64,000 nt of DNA from an uncultured Microbacteriaceae bacterium (GTDB lineage: Bacteria; Actinomycetota; Actinomycetes; Actinomycetales; Microbacteriaceae): assembly GCA_903940225.1 (NCBI GenBank), contig CAJAKC010000045.1, forward strand, positions 39,910 to 103,909, given 5' to 3'. Below, piece by piece: positions 1 to 9,943 of the stretch (its first letter is position 1; each line of letters begins with the position of its first letter). A program made the position numbers and the translations under genes. A model generated the notes under the pieces. The model saw only the letters and a program-made list of their open reading frames with translations. It searched no databases and was not told the DNA's origin.

Positions 1-1235
1 AACACTCCTGCGCCCAATCCGTAGGCGGTGGAGTTCGCGAGTTCAATGGCGTGATTCACATCGCGAGCAGTCGACACCGCAACGGCCGGGCCAAACAGCT
101 CGTCCTGCGCGAACGGTGAATACGGGTCGACGTCGGCGACGATCGCCGGCTGAATGATGCTGCCGTCTTGCTCGCCACCGGTCACGAGACGGGCACCGGT
201 GGCAACGGCAGCTCGAATCGATGCGGTGACGCGATCCGCTTCACCGCGCGAGATCATCGACCCGACCATCGTGTCGGCGGCAAACGGGTCCCCGACGCGA
301 ATTGCCTGAACTTTGGGGGTCAGGGCGTCGAGGAAATCGCCGACAATCGATTCGGCGACGATGATGCGCTGGGCGGAAATGCAGACCTGCCCAGCGTTGA
401 TGTATCCGCCGAGTGAGATTGAGTGCGCAGCAGCCTCGATGTCTGCATCGTCGAGCACAATGACCGGCCCCGACGCGCCGAGTTCGAGCGACATTTTCTT
501 GATTCCCGCGATGGAGGCGATGTGTTCGCCGACAGCGGTCGACCCGGTGAACGAAATCTTGCGGACGCGTTGGTCGCGCACGAGGGCGTCACCCACTTCG
601 GCACCGGGGCCGGTGACGACGTTGAGCACGCCGTTGGGCAAGCCAGCATCGACGAAACACTGTGCAACAGCGAGGGCGGTGAGCGGCGTTGACCGAGCTG
701 GTTTGAGCACCACGGCGTTCCCCGCGGCCAGAGCCGGCGCAACCTTGTGCAAAACCAGCAGTGCGGGGTAATTGAACGGGGAAATCGCCACCACTACACC
801 GACGGGTTGACGGATGGTGAACCCGATCTTGTCGAAACCGGTTCCCTTATTCGCATCAAGCGGCAATGTTTCGCCGTACAGGTGGGATCCCTCGAAGGCC
901 GACAGTCGAATGATTTCACCCGATCGACCCGCTTCACCGCGGGCTTCGACGAGGGATTTCCCGTTCTCGCCGGACATGATGTTGGCGATTTCCTCGGCGC
1001 GTTCGTCGGCGAGGGCGGCCGCCCGCATCAAAATCGCGGCGCGCTCGTGCGCAGGGGTTCGTCGCCAACGCTCGAATCCACTGACCGCGGCGTCGATGGC
1101 ACGAGTTGCATCGGCTGCTCGTGCGACGGGGACGGTTCCAACGATGTGTCCGTCGAACGGCGACGTGACGTCCTCGCGTTCGCCTGCGACAGCGTCGACC
1201 CATGCACCGCCAACAAGCATCGAAGCGGGTTGCAT
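1..1235 (-). CDS. Aldehyde dehydrogenase family protein (3' end outside window)
   Basis: NAD(P)-dependent oxidation of an aldehyde to an acid; substrate unknown. Translating the minus strand from the ATG at 1235 gives a continuous ALDH fold: the oxyanion Asn in ISPFNYP, the cofactor-loop segment FTGSTAVGE, the general-base Glu in ELGAS, and the catalytic Cys in GQVC. The start at 1235 is preceded by AGGGGG at good spacing; an in-frame ATG at 1250 lies before that motif and is less likely. The frame is open to the window edge, so the C-terminus is missing. The family resembles lactaldehyde or glyceraldehyde-3-phosphate-type ALDHs, but I cannot assign a substrate. Confidence 0.9.
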   Translation of the reverse strand, partial: MQPASMLVGGAWVDAVAGEREDVTSPFDGHIVGTVPVARAADATRAIDAAVSGFERWRRTPAHERAAILMRAAALADERAEEIANIMSGENGKSLVEARGEAGRSGEIIRLSAFEGSHLYGETLPLDANKGTGFDKIGFTIRQPVGVVVAISPFNYPALLVLHKVAPALAAGNAVVLKPARSTPLTALAVAQCFVDAGLPNGVLNVVTGPGAEVGDALVRDQRVRKISFTGSTAVGEHIASIAGIKKMSLELGASGPVIVLDDADIEAAAHSISLGGYINAGQVCISAQRIIVAESIVGDFLDALTPKVQAIRVGDPFAADTMVGSMISRGEADRVTASIRAAVATGARLVTGGEQDGSIIQPAIVADVDPYSPFAQDELFGPAVAVSTARDVNHAIELANSTAYGLGAGV

Positions 1236-1298
1236 TGGTGACCCCCTCATTGTGGAACGTCCGTCGCTGACGTGACTTTCTCTACGGTAACAGTCGCG

Positions 1299-1928
1299 CT
1301 AACCCTTGTCGACGTCGCGTTCGCCGCGAATGCGCTGCATCTCGTGAGCCAACTTCGGGTTCGATTGGTCGTAGTGTTCCACGATCGTGTCGCGCACGTG
1401 GTCGCTCTTGTTTTGGCTCAGTTTCGCCCGTGCATCGAACCGCGTCACCCGCATGCGCAAGCCAACCGTCCCCTTCGCGGTTGCGCGCGCCTTCTCCTCG
1501 TTTTCGGACAGGCTGCGACCGCCTTCGCGGTGGTGCTCAAAGTGATCGGTTAGCCGGTCGAGCATCCGGTAATTTTCGTCGTCACTGAGGACCTCCGGCA
1601 CTCCGTAGAGATGTGCGGTGACGTGGTTCCACGTCGGAACGATGTCGTCTGGGTCATACCAACTCGACGAAACGTAGTCGTGTGGCCCCTGCATGATGAC
1701 GAGGACCTCATGCTGCCCCAGTTCGTGCGTGTCGCCATCGGGCTTGCCAAAGTGACTGATGATGACGATGTCGTCGCCCGTCGAGGCGTCCTCGTCGAGC
1801 AAAACGGGGTAGTGCGACGCGACGAGTCCGCTCGCGGTCGTTGACACAAAAGTTGCCCACGGATTTCCGCGAATCACGCGTCGAACCTCATCCGGATCGG
1901 TCATGAGGTAACGGGGTGTGGGCAGCAT
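1299..1928 (-). CDS. PaiB-family FMN-binding protein
   Basis: A 209-residue protein of the FMN-binding split-barrel family named after Bacillus PaiB, described there as a negative transcriptional regulator. Family signatures include the N-terminal MLPTPRYLMTDPDEV, the central SWYDPDDIVPTWNHVTAHLYG, and C-terminal segments KGTVGLRMRVTRFDARAKLSQNKS. Length is normal for the family. It stands alone, transcribed away from the tRNA genes. The actual role, flavin-dependent enzyme or regulator, cannot be decided from sequence. Confidence 0.85.
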   Translation of the reverse strand: MLPTPRYLMTDPDEVRRVIRGNPWATFVSTTASGLVASHYPVLLDEDASTGDDIVIISHFGKPDGDTHELGQHEVLVIMQGPHDYVSSSWYDPDDIVPTWNHVTAHLYGVPEVLSDDENYRMLDRLTDHFEHHREGGRSLSENEEKARATAKGTVGLRMRVTRFDARAKLSQNKSDHVRDTIVEHYDQSNPKLAHEMQRIRGERDVDKG

Positions 1929-1971
1929 CAGAGTCTCGCTTTCGCGTTCAGCCTAATCGTCGGCCAACAGA

Positions 1972-1998
1972 AAAGGCCCCCGACGAATCGGGGGCTTT
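1972..1998 (-). terminator. Intrinsic terminator downstream of tRNA-Phe
   Basis: On the minus strand a GC-rich stem (GCCCCCGA/TCGGGGGC) closes a TTCG tetraloop and is followed by CTTTTC. It directly follows the tRNA-Phe 3' end. Its 20-nt core is identical to the terminator after tRNA-Ser at 20021-20050. Confidence 0.8.
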
Positions 1999-2003
1999 CA
2001 CAG

Positions 2004-2076
2004 TGGCTCCGACGGGCGTCGATCCCGTGACCTCTCGATTTTCAGTCGAACGCTCTACCAACTGAGCTACAGAGCC
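2004..2076 (-). tRNA. tRNA-Phe (GAA)
   Basis: 73-nt cloverleaf. The acceptor stem GGCTCTG pairs with CGGAGCC with one G-U pair. The anticodon loop reads CTGAAAA with anticodon GAA, and the T-arm holds GATCGACGC. CCA is not encoded. Last gene of a minus-strand tRNA trio (Glu, Asp, Phe). Confidence 0.95.
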
Positions 2077-2134
2077 GAGGAGCGATTGTCGCTCCTAGAC
2101 AAAAGAGCCTCCTTGAGAGAGACTCTGCCGTCCG

Positions 2135-2208
2135 CGACCCTGACGGGACTTGAACCCGCGACCTCCGCCGTGACAGGGCGGCACGCTAACCAACTGCGCT
2201 ACAGGGCC
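2135..2208 (-). tRNA. tRNA-Asp (GTC)
   Basis: 74-nt cloverleaf. Acceptor stem GGCCCTG pairs with CAGGGTC, the anticodon is GTC in CTGTCAC, and the T-loop is TTCAAGT. The discriminator base is G. CCA is not encoded. Confidence 0.95.
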
Positions 2209-2235
2209 TTACATATTCAATTGTAGACCTCGGAG

Positions 2236-2308
2236 TGACCCCAACGGGATTCGAACCCGTGCTACTGCCGTGAAAGGGCAGCGTCCTAGGCCACTAAACG
2301 ATGGGGCC
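2236..2308 (-). tRNA. tRNA-Glu (TTC)
   Basis: 73-nt cloverleaf. Acceptor stem GGCCCCA pairs with TGGGGTC, the anticodon is TTC in CTTTCAC, and the T-loop is TTCGAAT. First gene of the minus-strand trio. CCA is not encoded. Confidence 0.95.
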
Positions 2309-2452
2309 GTGTCGATCTGCCGAAGCGTCACAACTTGACCGAGTTTACGCACAATTTCCCGCCGGCGCAAACCGCCAGAATGGCGGGCAATGCGCGGGTT
2401 TCACAGGTTGGCGGGTTAGCCTACTGTTTCAACCTGCGAAGGGAGTGTTGTC

Positions 2453-3643
2453 GTGCGCAGAATCTGGACCGCTCTGGGAACGCTCGTTGTCGCGACCGCC
2501 CTGCTGGTGCAGCCGCTGACCGCTCCGGCGTTTGCCGCGAGTTATCCGTCATGGACGGACGTGCTCAACGCTCGCAATAGCGTTTCCGCCAAGAAGAAAG
2601 CGATCGCCCAACTCCAGGCCGTACTTGCCGAGTTGACCGCCAAGGCGGAGGCCACACAGGTCGAAGCAGAACGCCTCGGCGCGATTTTCCAGGAAGCACA
2701 AGACGCATTCGATGAGGCGGCCTACAAGGCCGAGCTTTTGCAGGAGCAAGCGGATGCGGCCGAAAAGACCGCCACCGATTCTCGAATCCGCGCTGGACAG
2801 TTCGTGTCCGAGCTAGCGCGCGTGGGAGCAATCAACGTTTCGACGACACTTCTGTCCGATGCGGGAGGGGCGACCGACCTTCTCTCCAAACTCGGGTTCG
2901 CGTCGATCATTGCCTCTCAAGCCGACGGTATTTATCAGGTGGCGGTTCAGGATCAGAATGCGGCACAGTCTCTGACCGACCAGGCGACGGTTGCGAAGGA
3001 GATTCGCGAGAAGCTTCGCGCGAAGGCGGAGACAGCGTTCAGTGCGGCGCAAGCGGCTTCTAACGCCGCGGCCGCAGCATTAGAGGAACAACAGAAGCAC
3101 GAAGCGACTCTGCGCGCACAGTTGGCAACGCTCATCACGAATCGTAGGCACACCGAAGCCGAATACCAGAAGGGGCTTGAAGAGAGCGGGGGTAACCTCG
3201 GAAACGACGCGCCCGCAGGCTGGGTGTCAAGCGAAGGCTGGGCGAGGGTGTCGGGCGGATACATTTCGAGCCCGTTCGGTTATCGAACCCACCCGATATA
3301 TCACACTGTGCGTTTGCACGCCGGTGTCGACCTCGCCCCTGGCTGTGGCGCAGCGATTTATGCCGCGCACGAAGGTCGCGTCATCTACGCCGGCCCCAAT
3401 GGAACCTTTGGCAATTACGTCAAGATCGACCACGGCGGCGGCTGGACAACGGGTTACGCACACATCGTCAACGGGGGAATCCGGGTACACATCGGCGACA
3501 ACGTGTCGGCGGGAACGCGCATCGCATCCGTCGGTTCTACCGGTGCGTCGACGGGTTGCCACCTGCACTTTGAGGTGCGGCGCAACGGAACCGCGCAAAA
3601 CCCGGTCCCCTTCATGCGGGACCGCGGAATTACTCTCGGCTAG
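2453..3643 (+). CDS. Secreted M23 peptidase with coiled-coil domain (EnvC/NlpD-like)
   Basis: A 396-residue exported protein that probably cleaves peptidoglycan cross-bridges or activates amidases at the septum. It starts at GTG with GAAGGGAG upstream. Residues 1-28 form a signal peptide ending near AFA. About residues 35-240 are Ala/Glu/Lys-rich and predicted coiled coil. The C-terminal LytM/M23 domain (about 265-390) has the zinc motifs HAGVD and HLHF plus SSPFGYRTHP, so it looks catalytically intact. It converges on ppa with no gap. Whether it acts as an enzyme or as an activator is inference. Confidence 0.92.
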   Translation: MRRIWTALGTLVVATALLVQPLTAPAFAASYPSWTDVLNARNSVSAKKKAIAQLQAVLAELTAKAEATQVEAERLGAIFQEAQDAFDEAAYKAELLQEQADAAEKTATDSRIRAGQFVSELARVGAINVSTTLLSDAGGATDLLSKLGFASIIASQADGIYQVAVQDQNAAQSLTDQATVAKEIREKLRAKAETAFSAAQAASNAAAAALEEQQKHEATLRAQLATLITNRRHTEAEYQKGLEESGGNLGNDAPAGWVSSEGWARVSGGYISSPFGYRTHPIYHTVRLHAGVDLAPGCGAAIYAAHEGRVIYAGPNGTFGNYVKIDHGGGWTTGYAHIVNGGIRVHIGDNVSAGTRIASVGSTGASTGCHLHFEVRRNGTAQNPVPFMRDRGITLG

Positions 3644-4132
3644 TTAGTGGCCGGTCCCGAAGCGGGCGATGCCCTCTTCGACGATTTTTTCGGCTTCGGC
3701 GCGCCCCTGCCAGCCCTCGAGTTTGACCCACTTGCCGGGTTCTAAATCCTTGTAGTGCTCGAAGAAGTGTTCAATTTCCTTCTTCGTGTACTCGGGAATG
3801 TCGTCGATGTCCTGGATGTGCGCCCAGCGGGGGTCTTTCGTCTGAACGGCGATGACTTTAGCGTCGCTGCCACCGTCGTCCGTCATGTTGAAAACGGCAA
3901 CGGGCCGGACATTGACGCCCACCCCGGGAAACAGGGGGTGGTCGAGTAAGACGAGCACGTCCACCGGGTCACCGTCGAGGCCGAGCGTGTTTTCGAAAAA
4001 GCCGTAATCGGTGGGATAGACGAAGGCCGTGTACAGCACGCGGTCGAGAAAGACGCGACCCGTTTCGTGGTCAACTTCGTACTTGTTGCGGCTTCCCTTA
4101 GGGATTTCAATGACGGCGGGGTATCCGGTCAT
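3644..4132 (-). CDS. ppa: Inorganic pyrophosphatase
   Basis: Family I soluble pyrophosphatase that hydrolyses PPi to drive biosynthetic reactions. The signature DGDPVDVLV with its metal-binding aspartates is present, along with [13 protein letters not shown] near the N-terminus. I chose ATG 4132 (162 residues) over an ATG six codons upstream because AGAGGAG sits just before 4132. It is divergent from tilS across a 43-bp gap. In many relatives a D-Ala-D-Ala carboxypeptidase gene lies between the two; none is present here. Confidence 0.96.
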   Translation of the reverse strand: MTGYPAVIEIPKGSRNKYEVDHETGRVFLDRVLYTAFVYPTDYGFFENTLGLDGDPVDVLVLLDHPLFPGVGVNVRPVAVFNMTDDGGSDAKVIAVQTKDPRWAHIQDIDDIPEYTKKEIEHFFEHYKDLEPGKWVKLEGWQGRAEAEKIVEEGIARFGTGH

Positions 4133-4175
4133 GGTGACTCCTCTGGTCAATACGTTCTTTCGATAACCTTACCGA

Positions 4176-5186
4176 GTGAGCGCGAAACACGACGGTGGTC
4201 GCGGGCGATTGAACCCCGCCGTCGCCGAGGTGCGCACAGCGGTCGATTCGTTCTGCGAATCACAGCGAATTCCCGTCGGCGCACTCATCCTCGTTGCCGT
4301 CAGTGGCGGCGCCGATTCGATGGCGCTCGCGGCCGCAACACAGTTCATTGCGGGCAAGCGCGGACTGCGCGTAGCCGCGGCGATTATCGATCACGGCCTT
4401 CAGCTCGGAAGTGACGGTGTCGCGGAACGAACCGCCGGCGTGCTGCGCAACCGAGGTTTCGATTCGGTTGTTGTTCGGGCTGTCGAGGTCGGCACAGAAG
4501 GCGGGCCCGAGGCGGCCGCGCGCGAGGCGCGATACCTCGCGCTGATGGACATCTCAAACGAACTGAGCGCGTCGATGATTGTGACCGGGCACACCCGCAA
4601 CGACCAGGCGGAATCGGTCATTCTCGGCCTGACGCGCGGTTCGGGCCCCGGCAGCGTCCGGGGAATGCCCGCTTTTGACGGTGCGATCGGGCGCCCACTG
4701 TTGGACGTCACTCGAGAAACGACCGTGGCCGCGTGTATCGCCGAGGGAATCGAACCCTGGGCAGACCCGCACAACGACGATCCGTCCTTCACGCGGGTCC
4801 GAATTCGCAACACCGTCTTGCCGACCTTGGAATCCGAACTCGGCCCGGGAATTGTGGACGCACTGGCACGCACCGCCGGTTTGTTGCGCGACGACGACGA
4901 CGCCCTCGATTTGCTCGCGGCGGGGATGGCGCGAACGGTCATGTCAGCGGAGGGCGGGGTGTCGCTCGACGCTGAGGGGACAGCGTCAAAACCGCGCGCT
5001 CTGCGAACCCGGCTGATTCGCCTTGCGGCTGCGGAGGCCTTTCTCACGACCCTGAGTCACACTCAGACTCTCGCCGTCGACGCGCTGCTGACCGACTGGC
5101 ACGGCCAGAAACCGATTGACGTCACCGGCGGTAGTGTGGTCAGACAAGACGGTCGGCTTCTCTTCCGACCACGTAGTGAGGCCTAA
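4176..5186 (+). CDS. tilS: tRNA(Ile)-lysidine synthase
   Basis: Converts C34 of the CAT-anticodon tRNA-Ile to lysidine, using ATP and lysine. The PP-loop motif SGGADS is at residues 43-48, and HTRNDQAESV is typical of TilS. 336 residues. GTG start with no Shine-Dalgarno; TAACCT at 4164-4169 lies 6 nt before it, so the mRNA is probably leaderless. The stop overlaps the hpt start (TAATG), suggesting one operon with hpt and ftsH. Confidence 0.93.
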   Translation: MSAKHDGGRGRLNPAVAEVRTAVDSFCESQRIPVGALILVAVSGGADSMALAAATQFIAGKRGLRVAAAIIDHGLQLGSDGVAERTAGVLRNRGFDSVVVRAVEVGTEGGPEAAAREARYLALMDISNELSASMIVTGHTRNDQAESVILGLTRGSGPGSVRGMPAFDGAIGRPLLDVTRETTVAACIAEGIEPWADPHNDDPSFTRVRIRNTVLPTLESELGPGIVDALARTAGLLRDDDDALDLLAAGMARTVMSAEGGVSLDAEGTASKPRALRTRLIRLAAAEAFLTTLSHTQTLAVDALLTDWHGQKPIDVTGGSVVRQDGRLLFRPRSEA

Positions 5187-5746
5187 TGCGGTATTCGGAT
5201 GTAGCGGATCAACTCGACGAAGTGTTGGTCACCGAGGAACAAATTCGTGCGCGCCTCGACGAACTGGCGCGAGACGTCGAACGCGACTACGCCGGTGAGA
5301 TCCCTCTGCTGGTTGGTGTTCTCAAAGGCGCGGTCATGGTCATGGCCGATTTCGCTCGTGCGCTGCACATCCCCGTCATGATGGATTGGATGGCCGTCTC
5401 GTCTTATGGAAACACCACCCAATCCAGCGGAGTCGTTCGTATCCTCAAAGACCTCGACACGGACGTCGCAAATCGTCACGTTTTGATCGTCGAAGACATC
5501 ATCGATACCGGTCTGACGCTCACCTGGTTGCGTGAAAACCTGCTGTCGCGCGGCGCAACGAGCGTCAAAATTCTCACGGTGTTGCGCAAGCCTGATGCGG
5601 TTGTGGCCGACATCGTTCCCGATTATTTGGGCTTTGACATTCCCAACAAGTTCGTCGTCGGCTACGGACTTGACTACGCCGAGCGTTACCGTCACCTTCG
5701 TGACGTTGCGGTGCTCTCCCCTCACGTATACGCCGACGGCGAATAG
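5186..5746 (+). CDS. hpt: Hypoxanthine phosphoribosyltransferase
   Basis: Purine salvage enzyme that makes IMP/GMP from hypoxanthine/guanine and PRPP. The PRPP-binding loop VEDIIDTGLT is at about residues 102-111. 186 residues, normal length. Its ATG shares a base with the tilS stop codon, so translation is likely coupled. The tilS-hpt-ftsH order is conserved across many Gram-positive bacteria. Confidence 0.95.
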   Translation: MRYSDVADQLDEVLVTEEQIRARLDELARDVERDYAGEIPLLVGVLKGAVMVMADFARALHIPVMMDWMAVSSYGNTTQSSGVVRILKDLDTDVANRHVLIVEDIIDTGLTLTWLRENLLSRGATSVKILTVLRKPDAVVADIVPDYLGFDIPNKFVVGYGLDYAERYRHLRDVAVLSPHVYADGE

Positions 5747-5772
5747 CCCGTCACGGTGTGCCCGCGGGCGGG

Positions 5773-5778
5773 TACGCT
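5773..5778 (+). promoter_or_regulatory. Candidate -10 box for ftsH
   Basis: TACGCT lies about 37 nt before the ftsH ATG, followed by AGAGGAG as ribosome binding site. It would allow ftsH and the folate genes to be transcribed apart from hpt. No clear -35 box. Confidence 0.4.
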
Positions 5779-5814
5779 GGCAGAACGTGAGTTTCTAGAG
5801 GAGTACGTCACCGC

Positions 5815-7761
5815 ATGAAGAACTTTCTCAAGGGCCCCTGGCTCTACATCGCTGCTGGGTTGCTCATCGTCTGGTTCGGTTTTTCCTTCCTGACGACGGT
5901 CAACTACACACCGGTGTCGACCAAGGAAGGTCTCGCCTTTATCGACGACCACAAGGCCAAAGAGGTCACTATCGTCGACATCGAACAACGCGTTGACGTC
6001 ATCCTGACGACGGCCGACACAACGTACGGCGATCACATTCAGTTTTACTATGCGAGCCCCCGTGGAGCTGAAGTTGTCAACGCGGTCAACGCCGCCAACC
6101 CCGAGAAGTTCAACGACGAAATCCCCAAGGAATCGTGGTTCGTTTCGCTGCTCGGATACATCGTGCCGTTCCTCATCATTGGGCTGGCGTTCTGGTTCAT
6201 CATGTCGTCGGCCGGCGGCTCGCGCGGCGCGATGCAGTTCGGCAAGTCCCGTGCGAAGCAGTTCTCGAAGGAATCACCGCAGGTGACGTTCGCCGATGTT
6301 GCGGGGGCCGAAGAGGCCGTCGAGGAACTCCACGAGATCAAGGAATTCCTGCAAGAGCCCGAGAAATTCCAAAAGGTCGGAGCCCGCATCCCGAAGGGCG
6401 TGCTGCTCTACGGTCCTCCCGGAACGGGCAAGACGCTTCTCGCTCGCGCCGTCGCCGGCGAGGCGGGCGTCCCGTTTTATTCGATTTCCGGTTCCGACTT
6501 CGTCGAAATGTTCGTCGGTGTCGGCGCCAGTCGAGTCCGTGACCTGTTCGAGGTTGCCAAGCAAAACGCGCCAGCGATTATCTTCATTGACGAGATCGAC
6601 GCCGTCGGTCGCCACCGTGGTGCCGGTATGGGTGGCGGTCACGATGAGCGCGAACAGACTCTGAACCAGTTGCTCGTCGAAATGGACGGGTTTGACCCCA
6701 AGACGAACGTCATCATGATCGCGGCGACCAACCGTCCCGACATTCTTGACCCCGCGCTGTTGCGCCCCGGTCGATTCGACCGCCAGATTCAGGTCGATGC
6801 GCCCGATTCGAAGGGCCGCAAGCAGATTCTCGAGGTGCACTCGAAGGGCAAGCCGTTGGCGAAAAATGTCGACCTCGAGGTGCTCGCGCGCAAGACGCCC
6901 GGCTACACCGGCGCGGATCTCGCGAACGTCATCAACGAAGCCGCACTTCTCACGGCTCGCAATGGCGCAACGGAACTGACGAACGAACTGCTCGACGAAG
7001 CCGTCGATCGCGTTATGGCGGGACCGCAAAAGCGCTCGCGCATCATGAAGGACAAGGAACGGCTCATCACCGCGTATCACGAGGGCGGCCACGCGCTCGC
7101 TGCGGCGGCGATGCGCAACACCGACCCCGTGACGAAGGTCACCATCCTTCCCCGCGGTCGAGCGCTGGGTTACACGATGGTTGTTCCGATCGACGACAAG
7201 TATTCGATTACCCGCAACGAACTGCTTGATCAGCTCGCCTACGCCATGGGCGGACGTGTCGCCGAAGAAATCGTGTTCCACGACCCCACGACCGGTGCCT
7301 CGAATGACATCGAAAAGGCGACCGCAATTGCCCGCCGAATGGTCACCGAGTTCGGAATGTCAAACTCAATCGGGTCGGTCAAGCTCGGATCGGGCTCGGG
7401 CGAAATGTTCCTTGGGCGCGATGTCGGGCACCAGCGCGACTATTCCGACGGCATGGCCGAGAACATCGACCACGAGGTCCGCGCTCTGATTGATCAGGCG
7501 CACGACGAAGCGTGGAAGGTCTTGACCGCCAACCGGCCGATTCTCGACCGACTCGCCAAGGAACTGCTCGAAAAGGAAACGCTCGACCACAACCAGCTGG
7601 CTACCATTTTTGCGAAGGTTAAGAAATTGCCGGAACGCCCGATGTGGAAGTCGAACCCCAAGCGACCAGCATCGACGAAGGGACCGATTGCGATGCCCGC
7701 GAAAGCATCGGCGGAGCCGAAGAAGGTTGTGCGCCCTCGAAAGCCGAAGACCGCCGAGTAA
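5815..7761 (+). CDS. ftsH: ATP-dependent zinc metalloprotease FtsH
   Basis: Membrane-anchored AAA+ protease that degrades misfolded membrane proteins and some regulators. 648 residues. Transmembrane segments at about 9-27 and 110-130 flank an extracytoplasmic domain. The Walker A GPPGTGKT is at 200-207, Walker [12 protein letters not shown] follows, and the zinc site HEGGH is at 422-426. HEGGH fits HExxH but differs from the usual HEAGH. The C-terminal tail is Lys/Pro-rich. folE begins 3 nt after its stop. Confidence 0.97.
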   Translation: MKNFLKGPWLYIAAGLLIVWFGFSFLTTVNYTPVSTKEGLAFIDDHKAKEVTIVDIEQRVDVILTTADTTYGDHIQFYYASPRGAEVVNAVNAANPEKFNDEIPKESWFVSLLGYIVPFLIIGLAFWFIMSSAGGSRGAMQFGKSRAKQFSKESPQVTFADVAGAEEAVEELHEIKEFLQEPEKFQKVGARIPKGVLLYGPPGTGKTLLARAVAGEAGVPFYSISGSDFVEMFVGVGASRVRDLFEVAKQNAPAIIFIDEIDAVGRHRGAGMGGGHDEREQTLNQLLVEMDGFDPKTNVIMIAATNRPDILDPALLRPGRFDRQIQVDAPDSKGRKQILEVHSKGKPLAKNVDLEVLARKTPGYTGADLANVINEAALLTARNGATELTNELLDEAVDRVMAGPQKRSRIMKDKERLITAYHEGGHALAAAAMRNTDPVTKVTILPRGRALGYTMVVPIDDKYSITRNELLDQLAYAMGGRVAEEIVFHDPTTGASNDIEKATAIARRMVTEFGMSNSIGSVKLGSGSGEMFLGRDVGHQRDYSDGMAENIDHEVRALIDQAHDEAWKVLTANRPILDRLAKELLEKETLDHNQLATIFAKVKKLPERPMWKSNPKRPASTKGPIAMPAKASAEPKKVVRPRKPKTAE

Positions 7762-7764
7762 CCC

Positions 7765-8340
7765 ATGACGGTCGACAAGGGACGCATCGAGGCCGCGGTT
7801 CGAGAGATTCTCGACGCGATTGGTGATGACCCGAATCGACCAGGACTGGACGTGACGCCGGAACGCGTTGCTGATTCGTTCGCGGAACTGTTCGGTGGTG
7901 TCGGTGTCGACGCCGCTGACGGGTTGAGTGATGTCGGGTCAACCGCAGACGTCGAATCGACCGACCCGGTGATCATTCGTGACCTTGAATTCCGATCGAT
8001 GTGTGAACACCACCTCCTACCGTTCAGCGGAATCGCACACGTCGCCTATGTTCCGTCCTCCACGGTTCTCGGACTCGGACACATCGCGCGCGTGGTCGAC
8101 ATCGTGTCGTCACGGCCGCAGGTTCAGGAAAGGCTTGGGCTCGACATTGCCGATGCCCTGACTCGCGGAGCCGTTGCGGCCGGCGTGCTTGTAGTTTTGG
8201 ACGCCCGCCACGAGTGCGTGGCGTCGCGAGGAGCCCGCCAAAGTTCCGCCACCGCGGTGACCGTGACGGCGGTCGGTGTGTGCGCAGACGATCCACTCAA
8301 AACATCGTTGCTCGCGTTGATTGGCCGAGGCGATGGCTAG
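7765..8340 (+). CDS. folE: GTP cyclohydrolase I
   Basis: First step of folate synthesis, GTP to dihydroneopterin triphosphate. 191 residues. The zinc/substrate motif SMCEHHLLPF is at residues 79-87, and the second zinc Cys is in ARHECVASRG. It follows ftsH by 3 nt and overlaps folP, so it is probably part of a ftsH-fol operon. Confidence 0.95.
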   Translation: MTVDKGRIEAAVREILDAIGDDPNRPGLDVTPERVADSFAELFGGVGVDAADGLSDVGSTADVESTDPVIIRDLEFRSMCEHHLLPFSGIAHVAYVPSSTVLGLGHIARVVDIVSSRPQVQERLGLDIADALTRGAVAAGVLVVLDARHECVASRGARQSSATAVTVTAVGVCADDPLKTSLLALIGRGDG

Positions 8341-9139
8341 CCAGCCGCTCGTCTTCGGGATTCTCAACGTCACGCCCGACTCCTTTAGCGACGGCGGGCT
8401 GTGGGAGAACCCGGACAATGCGGTCGCACACGCCCGCGCGATGGTTGCCGCCGGCGCGGACGTCATTGACGTCGGCGGAGAATCCACGCGACCCGGCGCA
8501 ACCCCCATCGACACCGACGAGGAACAGCGACGGGTGTTGCCCGTCATTCGCGCGCTCTGCGGCGAAGGAATCGTGGTGTCGATTGACACCATGCGAGCGG
8601 CAACCGCGACCGCAGCGGTCAGCCTTGGGGCGACCTATGTCAACGACGTGTCCGGCGGACTTTTCGATGCGGGGATGGTCACGGCCGTCACTCATTCGCC
8701 CGCGGTGTACATCGCGATGCACTGGCGAGGTGACAGCGCGGTGATGGACGACCGCGCGGCCTACGACGACGTGACGAAAGACGTTGTGTCCGAACTCGAA
8801 GAGCGTGTCGAGCGAATCATGGACGCAGGCCTGGAACCGAACCGTTTGTGGCTCGACCCCGGGCTGGGATTTGCCAAAAATCCCGAGCACAACTGGGAGT
8901 TGTTGCGAAACCTTGAATCGTTCGTCGAGTTGGGCTACCCCGTCATGGTGGGCGCATCACGCAAACGTTTCCTCGCACCGTTTGGCGAGAACCCCATTGA
9001 CCGTGACGAAGCGACCGCGGTGATTTCGGTACTCGCCGCGGAGGCGGGGGCCGCCGCCGTTCGGGTTCACGACGTCGGACGATCCGCTCGTGCCTTCGCC
9101 GTTCGCTCTACCTGGCAGGGGGATTCCGATGACCGATGA
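8333..9139 (+). CDS. folP: Dihydropteroate synthase
   Basis: Joins p-aminobenzoate to the pterin pyrophosphate. TIM-barrel signatures: NVTPDSFSDGG near the N-terminus, GGESTRPGA, SIDTMRA, DPGLGFAKNPEHN and GASRKRF. I start it at ATG 8333, which overlaps the folE stop. A TTG at 8321 would add four residues but lacks a better ribosome site. About 268 residues, normal. Confidence 0.94.
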   Translation: MASQPLVFGILNVTPDSFSDGGLWENPDNAVAHARAMVAAGADVIDVGGESTRPGATPIDTDEEQRRVLPVIRALCGEGIVVSIDTMRAATATAAVSLGATYVNDVSGGLFDAGMVTAVTHSPAVYIAMHWRGDSAVMDDRAAYDDVTKDVVSELEERVERIMDAGLEPNRLWLDPGLGFAKNPEHNWELLRNLESFVELGYPVMVGASRKRFLAPFGENPIDRDEATAVISVLAAEAGAAAVRVHDVGRSARAFAVRSTWQGDSDDR

Positions 9140-9482
9140 GATTCGCCTGCGCGGTTTGCGCGCCTACGGGCACCACGGTGTGTTCGAACACGAACGACAA
9201 AAGGGTCAGGAATTCGTTGTTGATGTCGACGTGCGCGTTCCTCTGGGAAACCTGGCCGATGACATTGACGGCACGATTCACTACGGGATGTTGGCTCAGG
9301 CGATCGTTGACGCGGTCGAACGCGACCCCGTCGACCTGATTGAAACCGTCGCCGAACGAATCGCCGCCCTGGTTCTGGTGGCCGGCGCTGACTCGGTTCG
9401 CGTCGAGGTTCACAAACCGTCCGCCCCCATTACTGTTCCGTTCGACGATGTGTCCGTTGTCATCGAAAGGTTCCGTTCGTGA
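9129..9482 (+). CDS. folB: Dihydroneopterin aldolase
   Basis: Makes 6-hydroxymethyl-dihydropterin. 117 residues. Contains RAYGHHGVFEHERQKGQ at the N-terminus and LIETVAERIA near the middle, with the Lys of VEVHKPSAPI at the active site. ATG 9129 has AGGGGG upstream and overlaps the end of folP by 11 nt. An upstream in-frame start at 9090 lies deep inside folP and is unlikely. Confidence 0.93.
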   Translation: MTDEIRLRGLRAYGHHGVFEHERQKGQEFVVDVDVRVPLGNLADDIDGTIHYGMLAQAIVDAVERDPVDLIETVAERIAALVLVAGADSVRVEVHKPSAPITVPFDDVSVVIERFRS

Positions 9483-9943
9483 CCCGCGCGGTGATTGCGC
9501 TGGGTGCAAACCTGGGCGAGCGTGAGGTGTCAATCGCGGATGCGATCGCCGACCTCGCCGCAATTGACGGTGTCTCGATCGTCGCCCAATCAACGCTGAT
9601 GTCCACCGTCGCGGTGACGGAATCCGGTCCGGACGACACCCACCCCGAGTACCTCAACGGCGTTGTCATCGTCGACACAACGATTTCGGCTCACACGCTG
9701 CTGGCGATGCTGCACGACATTGAACTGCGCCACGGCCGCGTTCGCGCGGAACGTTGGGGTGATCGCACCCTCGACCTCGACCTCATCGTCTATGGCGATC
9801 TCATCGAAAACGGCAACCTCGTCATCCCACACCCACGGGCGCACGAACGCCGATTCGTCCTGGAACCCTGGTTGTCCGTCGACCCCGACGCCATCATCCC
9901 CGCCCGCGGATTCGTTCGCGACCTGGTGGAGGTGCTCGCATGA
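9479..9943 (+). CDS. folK: 6-Hydroxymethyl-dihydropterin pyrophosphokinase
   Basis: Activates the pterin for FolP by pyrophosphate transfer. 154 residues. The signature RTLDLDLIVYGD and the N-terminal IALGANLGER are present. GTG start in a GTGA overlap with the folB stop. Completes the folE-P-B-K set. Confidence 0.94.
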   Translation: MTRAVIALGANLGEREVSIADAIADLAAIDGVSIVAQSTLMSTVAVTESGPDDTHPEYLNGVVIVDTTISAHTLLAMLHDIELRHGRVRAERWGDRTLDLDLIVYGDLIENGNLVIPHPRAHERRFVLEPWLSVDPDAIIPARGFVRDLVEVLA